Shown piece by piece: positions 5,934 through 14,377 of a stretch of 28,419 bases of DNA. Source of the stretch: Gammaproteobacteria bacterium. Lineage in GTDB: Bacteria > Pseudomonadota > Gammaproteobacteria > Magnimaribacterales > Magnimaribacteraceae. Under the pieces are notes generated by a model. It worked only from the letters and a program-made list of their open reading frames with translations. It had not been told where the DNA came from and did not search any database. Position 1 is the first letter of the stretch. Every line of letters starts with the position of its first letter. Where the stretch lies: NCBI GenBank assembly GCA_002730855.1, contig PCBA01000023.1, forward strand, positions 1 to 28,419, in the 5' to 3' direction. The translations under genes and the position numbers were made by a program.

Positions 5934-7055
5934 ATGTCTAAAAGGGATTACTATGATGTTTTAGGAGTGAGCAAGAGCGCTTCGTCTGATGATCTAAAGA
6001 AAGCATATCGAAGATTAGCGATGAAATATCATCCGGACAGAAATTCGGATGACCCATCTGCTCCAGATAAATTTAAAGAAGCGTCTGAGGCTTACGAGAT
6101 CTTATCTGATTCTTCAAAGAGAAATTCATATGACCAATTTGGCCACCAAGGGGTAGAAGCTTCTGGGTTTGGAGGAGCTTCTGGATCAGAGGGTTTTAAT
6201 GATATATTCGGAGATATATTCGGAGATATATTCGGAGGAGGTGACCCTTTTGGTCGTAGGCAGAGGTCAAATAAAGGGTCAGATCTTCAATACTCAATGA
6301 CCATTAGTCTTGAGGACGCAGTAAGAGGAACCACTGAAAAGATAGCTATTCCAGCTATGGAGCCTTGTTCTCCTTGTGGGGGGAGCGGGGCTAAGAAAGG
6401 TTCTAGTCCTATAACTTGTAATAGTTGCGGGGGAGCAGGGCAAGTAAGAACTCAGCAAGGTTTCTTTTCCGTGTCTCAAACTTGTAGACAATGTTCAGGT
6501 TCAGGCAAAGTAATAACTGATCCATGTAAATCTTGCCGAGGACAAGGAAGAGTAGAAAAAAGAAAAACTTTATCTGTAAAGATACCTTCAGGCGTAGATA
6601 CAGGAGACAGAATTAGATTATCAGGTGAAGGTGAAGCCGGGTTTAATGGTGGGCCCTCAGGAGACTTATTTGTTCAGATTAAAGTATTACCGCACGAGGT
6701 ATTCGAAAGAGATGGAAGACACTTATATTGTGAAGCTCCTATTAGTTTTATTGATGCTACTTTGGGAGGAGAGATCCATATTCCGACTCTAGATGGGAGG
6801 GTTAAAATAAAAATTCCAGAAGGAACTCAAACAGGGAAGTTGTTTAGGTTAAAAGGAAAGGGCATAAGCCCTATAAGAGGTGGGTCAACAGGAGATTTAT
6901 TGTGTAGGGCAGTAATAGAAACACCCCAGAACCTATCGAAAGAACAAAGATCTATATTGAAAGAATTTCAAGCCTCTATTGACTCAAGTCAAAAACATAA
7001 TCCTTTAAGAACGGAGTGGTTCAATAAAGTAAAATCTTTCTTTGAAAGTAAGTAA
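5934..7055 (+). CDS. dnaJ: Co-chaperone DnaJ (Hsp40)
   Basis: DnaJ delivers substrates to DnaK and triggers its ATPase. The 373 residues show the type I layout: J-domain with HPD (33-35), a Gly/Phe-rich region with three DIFG units (residues 90-101), four CxxCxGxG zinc-binding repeats (CSPCGGSG, CNSCGGAG, CRQCSGSG, CKSCRGQG), then the two C-terminal substrate domains and dimerisation end. It lies 38 bases after dnaK without a strong Shine-Dalgarno of its own and is probably on the dnaK transcript. Confidence 0.98.
   Translation: MSKRDYYDVLGVSKSASSDDLKKAYRRLAMKYHPDRNSDDPSAPDKFKEASEAYEILSDSSKRNSYDQFGHQGVEASGFGGASGSEGFNDIFGDIFGDIFGGGDPFGRRQRSNKGSDLQYSMTISLEDAVRGTTEKIAIPAMEPCSPCGGSGAKKGSSPITCNSCGGAGQVRTQQGFFSVSQTCRQCSGSGKVITDPCKSCRGQGRVEKRKTLSVKIPSGVDTGDRIRLSGEGEAGFNGGPSGDLFVQIKVLPHEVFERDGRHLYCEAPISFIDATLGGEIHIPTLDGRVKIKIPEGTQTGKLFRLKGKGISPIRGGSTGDLLCRAVIETPQNLSKEQRSILKEFQASIDSSQKHNPLRTEWFNKVKSFFESK
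6201..6236 (+). repeat. Three perfect 12-bp tandem repeats in dnaJ
   Basis: GATATATTCGGA occurs three times head to tail, coding DIFG each time (DnaJ residues 90-101). DIFG-like motifs in the Gly/Phe region are normal and regulate the J-domain; identity at the DNA level, including the Ile and Gly codons, suggests recent duplication or slippage. A change of copy number would keep the frame. Confidence 0.9.
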
Positions 7056-7064
7056 ACTATCGCC

Positions 7065-7811
7065 ATGATAAAGACTAATATTTTTATATCTGGTGTAACT
7101 GGAAAAGTTGGAAAAATTCTTTTAGAAAAGTCCTTTAAGGATGAGTCTTTAGTTTTGTGTGGAGCTAGTGCATCAAGTTCAAATAAAATAATAGGGAAAG
7201 ATTTAGGTTCTCTATTTAATCAACAAGATATAGGCATAAATGTTTCTACCATCCAAGATATAAGTCCTGATGTTGATGTAGTAATTGATTTTTCAGTACC
7301 TGAAAGCTCTTTAGAAATATTATCATTAGCGCAAGAAAGGCAAGTAGCTATAGTCTTAGGAACTACTGGCTTTAGCAGCCTACAGGTTGATCAGATTAAA
7401 GAATATTCTGAATCCATACCTTTGCTTTATGCTCCAAACACCAGTATAGGTATAGCCATGTTAAAGCAGATTCTAAACAAGTCTGAGGCCATTCTAGAAA
7501 GACCGAGGAAAATCAATATTTATGAAAAACACCATAAACAAAAGAAAGATTCTCCTTCTGGTACAGCAATTGATTTAAGAAATCAATTAAAGGAATCATT
7601 CCAAGAGAATGACGTTGAAATTACTAGTGAAAGAGAAGGAGACTCACCAGGAGAACATATAGTAGTGTTTTCTTTTAAAGATGAGACTGTTGAATTAAAA
7701 CATAAGGCCAGCAATAGAACTATTTTTGCTGAAGGGGCTATCAAAGCTTCGAAGTGGATAAAAGAGAAACCAAATGGACTTTATTCAATGCAAGATATTT
7801 ATTCTTCTTAA
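7065..7811 (+). CDS. dapB: 4-hydroxy-tetrahydrodipicolinate reductase DapB
   Basis: It reduces the cyclic product of DapA with NAD(P)H in the lysine and diaminopimelate pathway, so it feeds both lysine and peptidoglycan. Seen: the Rossmann nucleotide loop GVTGKVGK (10-17), LGTTGFS, APNTSIGIAML, the catalytic EKHHKQKKDSPSGTA (His156 and Lys160 correspond to E. coli His159 and Lys163), and the closing HKASNRTIFAEGAIKASKWI. At 248 residues it is shorter than E. coli's 273, within the family range. It follows dnaJ by nine bases. In Pseudomonas carA and carB come next; here the rpsB leader does. Confidence 0.96.
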   Translation: MIKTNIFISGVTGKVGKILLEKSFKDESLVLCGASASSSNKIIGKDLGSLFNQQDIGINVSTIQDISPDVDVVIDFSVPESSLEILSLAQERQVAIVLGTTGFSSLQVDQIKEYSESIPLLYAPNTSIGIAMLKQILNKSEAILERPRKINIYEKHHKQKKDSPSGTAIDLRNQLKESFQENDVEITSEREGDSPGEHIVVFSFKDETVELKHKASNRTIFAEGAIKASKWIKEKPNGLYSMQDIYSS

Positions 7812-7821
7812 TTCTTTTTTG

Positions 7822-7830
7822 TGGTATAAA
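7822..7830 (+). promoter_or_regulatory. Extended -10 promoter of the rpsB superoperon
   Basis: TGGTATAAA fits the extended -10 form (TGn then TATAAT with one mismatch). The upstream -35 position is poor (TTCTTC at 7802-7807), as allowed for extended -10 promoters. The stretch just after it, TGCGCACC, is GC-rich against an AT-rich background, like the discriminators of ppGpp-controlled ribosomal promoters. Transcription should start near 7836. Confidence 0.7.
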
Positions 7831-7833
7831 TGC

Positions 7834-7982
7834 GCACCAATTTAGATATTTATTTAAATAACGAAGCACGCGTAGTAATTTTAAATCTAAGGTGCTAAAG
7901 GTAGCTCATCTTTAGTGAGGTTTAATAAACGCGGGAGTATAACCAGAGTAATGTAATGTTACTCATTAAGTAAGGAGAGCAA
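7834..7982 (+). promoter_or_regulatory. Structured 5' leader of rpsB-tsf, likely S2 autoregulatory
   Basis: About 145 bases of untranslated leader with several clear pairings. GCACC (7834-7838) and TTAGAT (7842-7847) pair in order with ATCTAA (7885-7890) and GGTGC (7891-7895), a long-range stem with a 3-base bulge. CTAAAG (7895-7900) pairs with CTTTAG (7910-7915). GAGTAA (7946-7951) pairs with TTACTC (7959-7964), ending eight bases before the AAGGAG (7972-7977) of rpsB. In E. coli and other gammaproteobacteria S2 represses rpsB-tsf through the rpsB leader; position and structure suggest the same here. I cannot confirm the pairings match the conserved family fold. Confidence 0.65.
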
Positions 7983-8882
7983 ATGGCAAATATATCGCTA
8001 GAACAGCTACTACAAGCTGGCGTTCATTTCGGACATCAGACTAAATATTGGAATCCTAAAATGGATCAGTATATTTTTGGAACTCGAGATAAGATTCATA
8101 TCATCAACTTAGAGCATACAGTTGATATGATTAAACCTGCCTTAAAATTCATAGAAGGAGTGGCTGCAAAAAATAATAAGATACTTTTTGTAGGTACGAA
8201 AAGAACTGCAACGGAAATTATAAAAAATGAAGCTGTTAGATGCTCTATGCCGTATGTGAATGAAAGGTGGCTTGGAGGTATGCTCACAAATTATAAAACC
8301 ATTCGATCTTCTATAACAAGATTAGAGAATTTACATAGGCAAAAAGAAGATGGAACCTTCAATAAGATAACTAAGAAAGAAGGTTTAAAGATTCAGAGAG
8401 ATATTGATAGATTAGAGAAATCTATAGGAGGAGTAACTGAAATGGGAGGTCTTCCAGATGCTTTATTCATTATTGATGTTAATAGAGAGTCTATAGCTGT
8501 TTCTGAAGCTAGTAAGATGGGTATACCAATTGTAGGTATAGTTGATACCAATAGTAATCCAGAAGGTATAGATTACGTCATTCCTGGGAATGATGATTCT
8601 ATAAGGTCTATAACTCTTTTCACTGAAGCTGTTGCAGATGCTTGCCTTGAAGGCGCTAAAGCTGCAACGGGCTTGAAACAAGAATCTCCTCAGTCTGGTC
8701 CGTCTATAGTTAGAAAAATAGAAGCCGAAGAACCTGTGGATAAACCTATCGAAGCTTTAGAGGAGAAAATTGATTCTTCACAAACAGGAGTTGATTTGGA
8801 TGGAGGTGTTGCTGAAAAAGAGGGCATTTTGGATGAAAGTAAAAAAGACAAGAAAGAAGAAAAGAAAACTAAGGAAAAATAA
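7983..8882 (+). CDS. rpsB: 30S ribosomal protein S2, with C-terminal extension
   Basis: S2 sits on the head-body junction of the small subunit. The core begins ISLEQLLQAGVHFGHQTKYWNPKM and has VDMIKPALKF, VGTKRTATEII, NERWLGGMLTNYKTI, EMGGLPDALFIIDVN and the NSNPEGIDYVIPGNDD region. At 299 residues it is nearly 60 longer than E. coli S2 (241). The extra part, from about residue 232, is a low-complexity acidic and then Lys-rich tail (ending KKDKKEEKKTKEK). The AAGGA serving tsf lies in the DNA of that tail (8871-8875). The stop overlaps the tsf ATG by one base. AAGGAG at 7972-7977 supports the start. Confidence 0.98.
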   Translation: MANISLEQLLQAGVHFGHQTKYWNPKMDQYIFGTRDKIHIINLEHTVDMIKPALKFIEGVAAKNNKILFVGTKRTATEIIKNEAVRCSMPYVNERWLGGMLTNYKTIRSSITRLENLHRQKEDGTFNKITKKEGLKIQRDIDRLEKSIGGVTEMGGLPDALFIIDVNRESIAVSEASKMGIPIVGIVDTNSNPEGIDYVIPGNDDSIRSITLFTEAVADACLEGAKAATGLKQESPQSGPSIVRKIEAEEPVDKPIEALEEKIDSSQTGVDLDGGVAEKEGILDESKKDKKEEKKTKEK

Positions 8883-9742
8883 TGAGTAATATTTCAGCAG
8901 CTCAAGTTAAGGAGTTAAGGGAAAAGACTGGATTGGGTCTTATGGATTGCAAAAAGGCTCTGGAAGGATCGGATGGGGACTTGGATCTTGCAATTGAAGA
9001 ATTAAGAAAAACAAGCGGGATAAAGGCTAGTAAGAAATCAGGTAGATCTGCTGCGGATGGGCTTATAGGTATAAAAACTTTTGAAGGTCAATCTTTTATG
9101 GTTGAAATAAATTGTGAGACTGATTTTGTCGCCAGAGATGATTCTTTCATTTCTTTCACGCAAGATGTTTTAGAGAGTCTATCCTCTAGTCCAGATAAGT
9201 CTTTGGAAGATTTGTTGGCTGATGGAGTCGAAGAAAAAAGAGAAAAATTAGTTCAGAAATTAGGAGAAAATATCGTCGTTCGCAGAGTAGCTAAGAGCGA
9301 CCGAGATGCTGACTTGTCAGGGGTATATCTACACAGTAATAATAAAATAGGCACAATCATTTCTCTTAAAGGGGGCAACCAAGAAGTTGCCAAAGATATA
9401 GCTATGCACGCTGCAGCTACAGACCCTATGGCTATTTCGTCTTCTGACATTCCTCAAGCGGTTATTGATAAAGAAAGAGAAATATATAAAGCTCAATCAG
9501 AAGAAACTGGAAAACCAGCTGATATAGTAGAAAAAATGATTGAGGGTAAGATAAAGAAGTTCGTATCTGAAGTAAGTCTTACAGAGCAAGATTTTGTAAA
9601 AGATCCAAGTATAAACATAAGTAGCTTGCTTAAAGACAATAATGCAAGCATTGTAGGTTTTGTTAGGTTCGAAGTGGGTGAAGGTATTGAAGTTGAGAAA
9701 GTAGATTTTGCAAGCGAAGTAATGTCTCAGGTAAAGAGCTAG
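8882..9742 (+). CDS. tsf: Elongation factor Ts
   Basis: The guanine nucleotide exchange factor that regenerates EF-Tu-GTP. The 286-residue protein (E. coli 283) opens with the UBA-like VKELREKTGLGLMDCKKALEGS, then KASKKSGRSAADGLI, the EF-Tu contact NCETDFVARDDSF, and the coiled-coil and C-terminal parts (KPADIVEKMIEGKIKKF, LTEQDFVKDPSI). It starts in the rpsB stop codon. Its TAG is followed at once by the ATG of frr; pyrH, which normally separates tsf and frr, is absent. Confidence 0.98.
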   Translation: MSNISAAQVKELREKTGLGLMDCKKALEGSDGDLDLAIEELRKTSGIKASKKSGRSAADGLIGIKTFEGQSFMVEINCETDFVARDDSFISFTQDVLESLSSSPDKSLEDLLADGVEEKREKLVQKLGENIVVRRVAKSDRDADLSGVYLHSNNKIGTIISLKGGNQEVAKDIAMHAAATDPMAISSSDIPQAVIDKEREIYKAQSEETGKPADIVEKMIEGKIKKFVSEVSLTEQDFVKDPSINISSLLKDNNASIVGFVRFEVGEGIEVEKVDFASEVMSQVKS

Positions 9743-10300
9743 ATGTTAAAAGAAATTATAGAAGATACTCATTTAGGCATGGACAAGAGTCTCAATGCTC
9801 TTGATGTTGCTTTTAAGAAGATCAGGACTGGTAGAGCCACTCCATCCCTTCTCGATAGTATTAAAGTGAATTATTACGACAAATTAACCCCTTTAGCTCA
9901 AGTAGCAAGTATATCTATAGAGGATGCAAAAACATTGGCCATAGTCCCTTGGGAAAAAGGAGTAGTTCAAGACATTGAGAGAGCTATATCAGAATCTGAG
10001 CTCGGACTAAATCCTGCAACGTCAGGAGATACAATCAGAGTGATTTTGCCTGACTTAACTGAAGAAACTAGAAAAGACTTTATAAAGAAAGCTAAATCAG
10101 AAGCGGAAAATGCAAAGGTTTCTGTAAGGAATGCGCGTAGAGAGGGAAACACACAACTTAAAGAATTTCTAAAAGAAAAAGAAATATCTCAAGATGAGGA
10201 GAGGCAGGGAGAGGAGGAAATTCAAAGATTAACTGATCAGTTTGTTGAAAAGATAAACGTAGCACTGGAAGCTAAAGAAAAAGACCTGCTTGATTTCTAA
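9743..10300 (+). CDS. frr: Ribosome recycling factor
   Basis: RRF, with EF-G, splits post-termination ribosomes. The 185 residues match the E. coli length. The tRNA-like two-domain fold is marked by KIRTGRATPSLLDSI, the hinge and beta domain with TLAIVPWEKGVVQDIERAI and LGLNPATSGDTIRVILPDLTEE, and the last helix with ISQDEERQGEEEIQRLTD. It is directly abutted to tsf with zero spacing and has only a weak AAGAG upstream, so coupled translation is likely. Confidence 0.98.
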   Translation: MLKEIIEDTHLGMDKSLNALDVAFKKIRTGRATPSLLDSIKVNYYDKLTPLAQVASISIEDAKTLAIVPWEKGVVQDIERAISESELGLNPATSGDTIRVILPDLTEETRKDFIKKAKSEAENAKVSVRNARREGNTQLKEFLKEKEISQDEERQGEEEIQRLTDQFVEKINVALEAKEKDLLDF

Positions 10301-10308
10301 ACCTTTTT

Positions 10309-11031
10309 ATGGAAGGTAAAGCCCAAGAGAATATTCCCAACCATGTTGCCATCATCATGGATGGAAATAATAGGTGGGCATCTGAGAATGAACTACCAGG
10401 AGTTGCTGGGCACAAAAAAGGCGTAGAAAGAGCTAGAGAAGCTGTTGAATTTGCAGTTAAAAAGGGGATTTCTATTTTAACTATTTTTGCGTTTAGTAGC
10501 GAAAACTGGGGGAGGACGAGTGACGAAGTCAATCTATTAATGCAATTACTAAATACAGCATTAAAAGAACAAGTCCCTAATCTTATAAAGAACTCAGTTC
10601 AATTAAGTTTTATAGGAGACCTGTCTCAATTTGATGATGACCTAATAAAGCAAATGAAAGAATCAGAAGAGTCCACTAATTGTGAAAGCGGTAAAAGATT
10701 AGATCTTGTTGTTGCAGCAAGTTATGGAGGAAGATGGGATATTGTTCAGGCTGCTAATAAGTTAATAGGTTCACGCAACGAAGAAGAAGTTACAGAAGAA
10801 AGCTTTGAATCGTTATTATCTACTGGTTCATTTAAAGACCCTGACTTATGTATACGCACTGGAAAGGAACAAAGAATTAGTAATTTCTTGTTATGGCAAC
10901 TAGCTTACACCGAATTTTACTTTCCTGATCTGTATTGGCCAGACTTCGATGACAATGAATTTGAAAAAGCAATATCAGAGTACTCTAGAAGATCAAGAAG
11001 ATTTGGAGATAAATCAAATTTCTCAATATAA
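10309..11031 (+). CDS. uppS: Undecaprenyl diphosphate synthase
   Basis: A cis-prenyltransferase that adds isoprene units to farnesyl diphosphate, making the C55 carrier for peptidoglycan and O-antigen. Diagnostic segments are HVAIIMDGNNRWA with the catalytic Asp18, AGHKKGVERAREAVEF, FAFSSENWGR, and the C-terminal LCIRTGKEQRISNFLLWQLAYTEF with FPDLYWPDF. The 240 residues fit the bacterial family. It lies eight bases after frr; no Shine-Dalgarno is visible. Dxr, which supplies its isoprene units, is two genes downstream. Confidence 0.98.
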   Translation: MEGKAQENIPNHVAIIMDGNNRWASENELPGVAGHKKGVERAREAVEFAVKKGISILTIFAFSSENWGRTSDEVNLLMQLLNTALKEQVPNLIKNSVQLSFIGDLSQFDDDLIKQMKESEESTNCESGKRLDLVVAASYGGRWDIVQAANKLIGSRNEEEVTEESFESLLSTGSFKDPDLCIRTGKEQRISNFLLWQLAYTEFYFPDLYWPDFDDNEFEKAISEYSRRSRRFGDKSNFSI

Positions 11032-11033
11032 CT

Positions 11034-11849
11034 ATGCTTAGACAAAGACTTATTAGTGGGTTAATACTATCTATAGGGCTAGTATCTTTAATCCTCTTTC
11101 TGCCAAAAGACTATTTAATTTATTTTATGGCACTTCTTACAGCCATTTCTCTTTGGGAGTTTTTATCTTTAAGGTTCTCTGCAATTATCTCTATTATTTT
11201 AATATGCTGTTGTCTTGTTTTATTCTATTTATCCCAATTTCTTTGGTTAAATAAGATTTTTCTTGGCTTAAATGTACTAACTTATGTTGGGCTTTTCTTT
11301 CTAATTCTTAGCTTTCCTGTTAGCAAGCCTTTGATACAAAGGAATTCATTTTGGTTAATATCAGGGGTTTTTATTCACGTTGGTTTTTTCTCCTCTCTCT
11401 ATTTCTTGATAAATCAAGAAGATTTGTTACTAGGTTTTGGGATGGAAATGGGCGGTAGAACTCTTCTTCTTCTAATCATATTAATAAGCGTTCTTATGGA
11501 TTCTATAGCCTATTTTGGAGGAAAAAAATATGGAAATACTAAACTTTTACCAAATGTAAGCCCAAACAAGACTTTTGAAGGTTTTATATTGGCAATAATT
11601 ATTACTCCTTTAGTTGTCCTGTTAATAACAGGAGGTTTTGTAGAAAAAGGTTTTTACAAGTTCATAATATTAATATTGATCGCTTCTTTTACTTCAGTAA
11701 TTGGAGACGCGACGATTAGTCTATTTAAGAGAGTGGCTGAGGTTAAAGATACAGGAAATTTAATACCAGGGCACGGAGGTCTCTTGGACAGAATGGATAG
11801 TCATATAGCCACCATACCAATGTTCTTATTTATATTGTTCTTAATGTAG
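11034..11849 (+). CDS. cdsA: Phosphatidate cytidylyltransferase CdsA
   Basis: An integral inner-membrane enzyme making CDP-diacylglycerol from CTP and phosphatidate, the branch point for all membrane phospholipids. The 271 residues contain about seven or eight hydrophobic helices. The C-terminal family signature is intact from about residue 229: SLFKRVAEVKDTGNLIPGHG, then GLLDRMDS. SPNKTFEGF, another conserved stretch, precedes it. It starts two bases after uppS with no visible ribosome site. Confidence 0.97.
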   Translation: MLRQRLISGLILSIGLVSLILFLPKDYLIYFMALLTAISLWEFLSLRFSAIISIILICCCLVLFYLSQFLWLNKIFLGLNVLTYVGLFFLILSFPVSKPLIQRNSFWLISGVFIHVGFFSSLYFLINQEDLLLGFGMEMGGRTLLLLIILISVLMDSIAYFGGKKYGNTKLLPNVSPNKTFEGFILAIIITPLVVLLITGGFVEKGFYKFIILILIASFTSVIGDATISLFKRVAEVKDTGNLIPGHGGLLDRMDSHIATIPMFLFILFLM

Positions 11850-11854
11850 TAGTA

Positions 11855-13009
11855 ATGAATATAGCTATTTTAGGATCAACGGGCTCTATTGGTAAGTCGA
11901 CTTTAGAAGTGATTAGACAAAATATAGACAGTTTTTCTATTAATTTAGTTTCTGCTAACACTAATCACGAATTACTTTTAGACCAATGTGAAGAATTTAG
12001 TCCCAAATACTCCTTTTTACATGATGAAAGCTCTAGAAGATTATTTGAAGAAAATGCTAATAAGCGTGGTATAAAAACCTCTCTAATTCACTCTATGGAT
12101 GATTTAGAAAAAGCTATAGGATCGGCAGAAACGGATATTGTAGTAGCTGGAATGGTAGGAATTTCTGGATTAATACCAGTTACCTCTGCCGTTAAGAGTG
12201 GAAAAAAAATCTTATTGGCAAATAAAGAATCTTATATTGTTGCAGGAGAATATCTAAATAAGCTGTCTAAAGAAAATGGCGCTTCGATTTTTCCCATAGA
12301 TAGTGAGCATAGTGCTATTCATCAATGCTTAAATAGTACAAAGAATACATCTGATGTTTCAAGAATTATACTGACGGGCTCTGGAGGACCTTTCCTAGAT
12401 AAACCTATAATTGACTTTGCTTCTATAACTCCTCAACAAGCAATAAACCATCCTGTTTGGAATATGGGTAAGAAGATTTCTGTTGATTCATCAACTATGA
12501 TGAACAAAGGGTTGGAGGTTATTGAAGCTAGGTGGTTATTTGATATTTCTGACATTGAGGTCTTAATACATCCAGAGGGCATCATACATTCATTGGTAGA
12601 ATATAAAGACAATTCTTTATTGGCGCAATTATCCGTTCCAGATATGAAAATTCCTATAGCTTATGGTTTAGGGTTCCCAGGCCGCATAAATTCAGGAAGT
12701 AAGAAATTAAACTTAAATGATTTGGGTTCGCTTAATTTTATGGAACCAGACTTGGATAAGTTTCCATGTCTTGGGCTTGCAATAGAACTACTAGAGGAGG
12801 GGGGAACCAGCTTCTCAGTTTTAAATGCAGCTAATGAAATCTGCGTTCAAGCCTTCCTTGATGAGAGAATTGGCTATCAAGATATTTATGAAATAATTCT
12901 TAAGGTTTTGGATAGAATTGAGATAAAAACTGTCCAAAGTCTTGATCAGGTATTTGAATCTGATAGAGATTCACGAACCGAAACTTTATCAATTATTAAT
13001 CAACTATAA
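11855..13009 (+). CDS. dxr: 1-deoxy-D-xylulose 5-phosphate reductoisomerase
   Basis: The committed step of the MEP isoprenoid pathway: DXP is rearranged and reduced with NADPH to MEP. The 384-residue protein has the NADPH loop ILGSTGSIGKSTLEVI, LLANKESYIVAG, the metal and substrate residues in PIDSEHSAI, GSGGPF, the flexible loop NHPVWNMGKKISVDSSTMMN, KGLEVIEARWLF and HPEGIIHSLVEY. Its product feeds UppS, two genes upstream. It has no visible Shine-Dalgarno, and its TAA abuts the rseP ATG exactly. Confidence 0.98.
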   Translation: MNIAILGSTGSIGKSTLEVIRQNIDSFSINLVSANTNHELLLDQCEEFSPKYSFLHDESSRRLFEENANKRGIKTSLIHSMDDLEKAIGSAETDIVVAGMVGISGLIPVTSAVKSGKKILLANKESYIVAGEYLNKLSKENGASIFPIDSEHSAIHQCLNSTKNTSDVSRIILTGSGGPFLDKPIIDFASITPQQAINHPVWNMGKKISVDSSTMMNKGLEVIEARWLFDISDIEVLIHPEGIIHSLVEYKDNSLLAQLSVPDMKIPIAYGLGFPGRINSGSKKLNLNDLGSLNFMEPDLDKFPCLGLAIELLEEGGTSFSVLNAANEICVQAFLDERIGYQDIYEIILKVLDRIEIKTVQSLDQVFESDRDSRTETLSIINQL

Positions 13010-14377
13010 ATGGATTTGTTAATCACAATAACTTCTTTCATCTTACTAATAAGTTTAATAGTAGGAATTCATGAGCTAGGACATTTCTTGGCTGCTAGAA
13101 AGTTTGGTATCCATGTATTAAATTTTAAAATAGGATTTGGTAAAGAATTATTTGCCACCAAAGATAAAAATGACTGTAAATTCTCTATAGGCATATTGCC
13201 ATTAGGTGGCTATGTACAAATGCTTGGGGAGAATATTGGAACTGAAGGACTTTCAAGAAAAGATTATAAAGATAAGAAAACTTACTTTGACGCCACATTA
13301 AACGAAAGAGCAATTGTAACTGCAGCCGGCCCTTTTGCTAATTTTGTTCTTGCAATCTTTATATATTTTTGTATTTCATTGATTGGTACCACTCAATTAG
13401 GTTCGTATATAGGAGATGTAAGTCAAGGAAGTCTGGCTGAGGAAGCTGGAATAAGCTCGCAAGATAGAGTTGTTAGCATTGATGGAGAGAACTTAGAAAT
13501 TTTTAGTGATATAAATTTAAAACTTTCAAAAAGAATAGGGGATACAGGAACTCTCTCAATTGGTTTTATTAAAGAAGGGTCTAATATTATAACTCTGTCT
13601 AAAGTATACATCGAAGATTGGCTGTCTTCTTCAAGACAGAATAACCCGTCTTTATCATTTGGTGTAGAGCCTTTAATACCTGCTTTAATTGGAGGAATAA
13701 AAGAGGATGGTCCGGCAGATAAAGCAGGTATTTTGGTTAATGACCTAGTAACATCAATAAATAATAAAAACGTAGATACCTGGCAACAATTATCTCGAGA
13801 AATAAAAAAGCTCCCTGGAAAGGAAATTACAGTAAGTTTGATTAGAGAAAATAGAAACTTGTTAATAAGTTTTCAAACTGAAAGTCTCAAAGATAAAGAA
13901 GGATTTATGTATGGAAGAATAGGAGTTATGGCCTCAAATAAGATAAATGATTGGCCTGAACATTTATTGGTAACTAAAGAAGAAAGTGCATTAGGAGCTG
14001 TTAAACATGGTTTTACTGAAACTTATAAATTCACTTCATTAATCGTCGACTCAATAGGAAAAATGATTTCTGGTTCTGTCTCGGCTGATAATATTGGAGG
14101 ACCAATACAGATTTCTGTATTAGCGGGTTCAGCAGCAAAAGCTGGATTATTATCTTTCCTATCTATGATAGCTATTTTGAGCATAAACTTGGGGCTGTTA
14201 AATTTATTGCCTATCCCCTTACTTGATGGAGGACAATTGCTTATCATAGCCATAGAAAAGCTTAAAGGCTCCCCCGTATCAGACAAATTTTTGGAATATT
14301 CCCTTAGAATGGGGGTTTTATTAGTAGCAGGTATTATGATTTTTGCATTTGTAAACGACATAGTGAGATTAATTTGA
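13010..14377 (+). CDS. rseP: Site-2 protease RseP
   Basis: An inner-membrane zinc metalloprotease (M50) that makes the second cut in anti-sigma factor RseA in the envelope stress response and clears signal-peptide remnants. Seen: HELGH (His21, Glu22, His25) in the first helix, two PDZ-like domains (about residues 125-205 and 215-295), and the second metal segment NLLPIPLLDGGQLL with Asp406. Length 455 compares with 450 in E. coli. Its TGA overlaps the bamA ATG by one base (TGATG at 14375-14379). Its neighbours build the outer membrane, the process whose failure triggers RseP in E. coli. Confidence 0.97.
   Translation: MDLLITITSFILLISLIVGIHELGHFLAARKFGIHVLNFKIGFGKELFATKDKNDCKFSIGILPLGGYVQMLGENIGTEGLSRKDYKDKKTYFDATLNERAIVTAAGPFANFVLAIFIYFCISLIGTTQLGSYIGDVSQGSLAEEAGISSQDRVVSIDGENLEIFSDINLKLSKRIGDTGTLSIGFIKEGSNIITLSKVYIEDWLSSSRQNNPSLSFGVEPLIPALIGGIKEDGPADKAGILVNDLVTSINNKNVDTWQQLSREIKKLPGKEITVSLIRENRNLLISFQTESLKDKEGFMYGRIGVMASNKINDWPEHLLVTKEESALGAVKHGFTETYKFTSLIVDSIGKMISGSVSADNIGGPIQISVLAGSAAKAGLLSFLSMIAILSINLGLLNLLPIPLLDGGQLLIIAIEKLKGSPVSDKFLEYSLRMGVLLVAGIMIFAFVNDIVRLI

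Noticed and set aside
7895..7919. H-type pseudoknot in the rpsB leader (CTAAAG/CTTTAG with CTCA/TGAG)
   Set aside because: The second stem would start with no linker after a six-pair first stem, which is sterically implausible; the pairings are better seen as alternatives.
12950..14376. Sigma-E promoter before rseP or bamA
   Set aside because: A GAAACTT-like string near the dxr end has no matching TCTGA at the right distance, and none was found before bamA.
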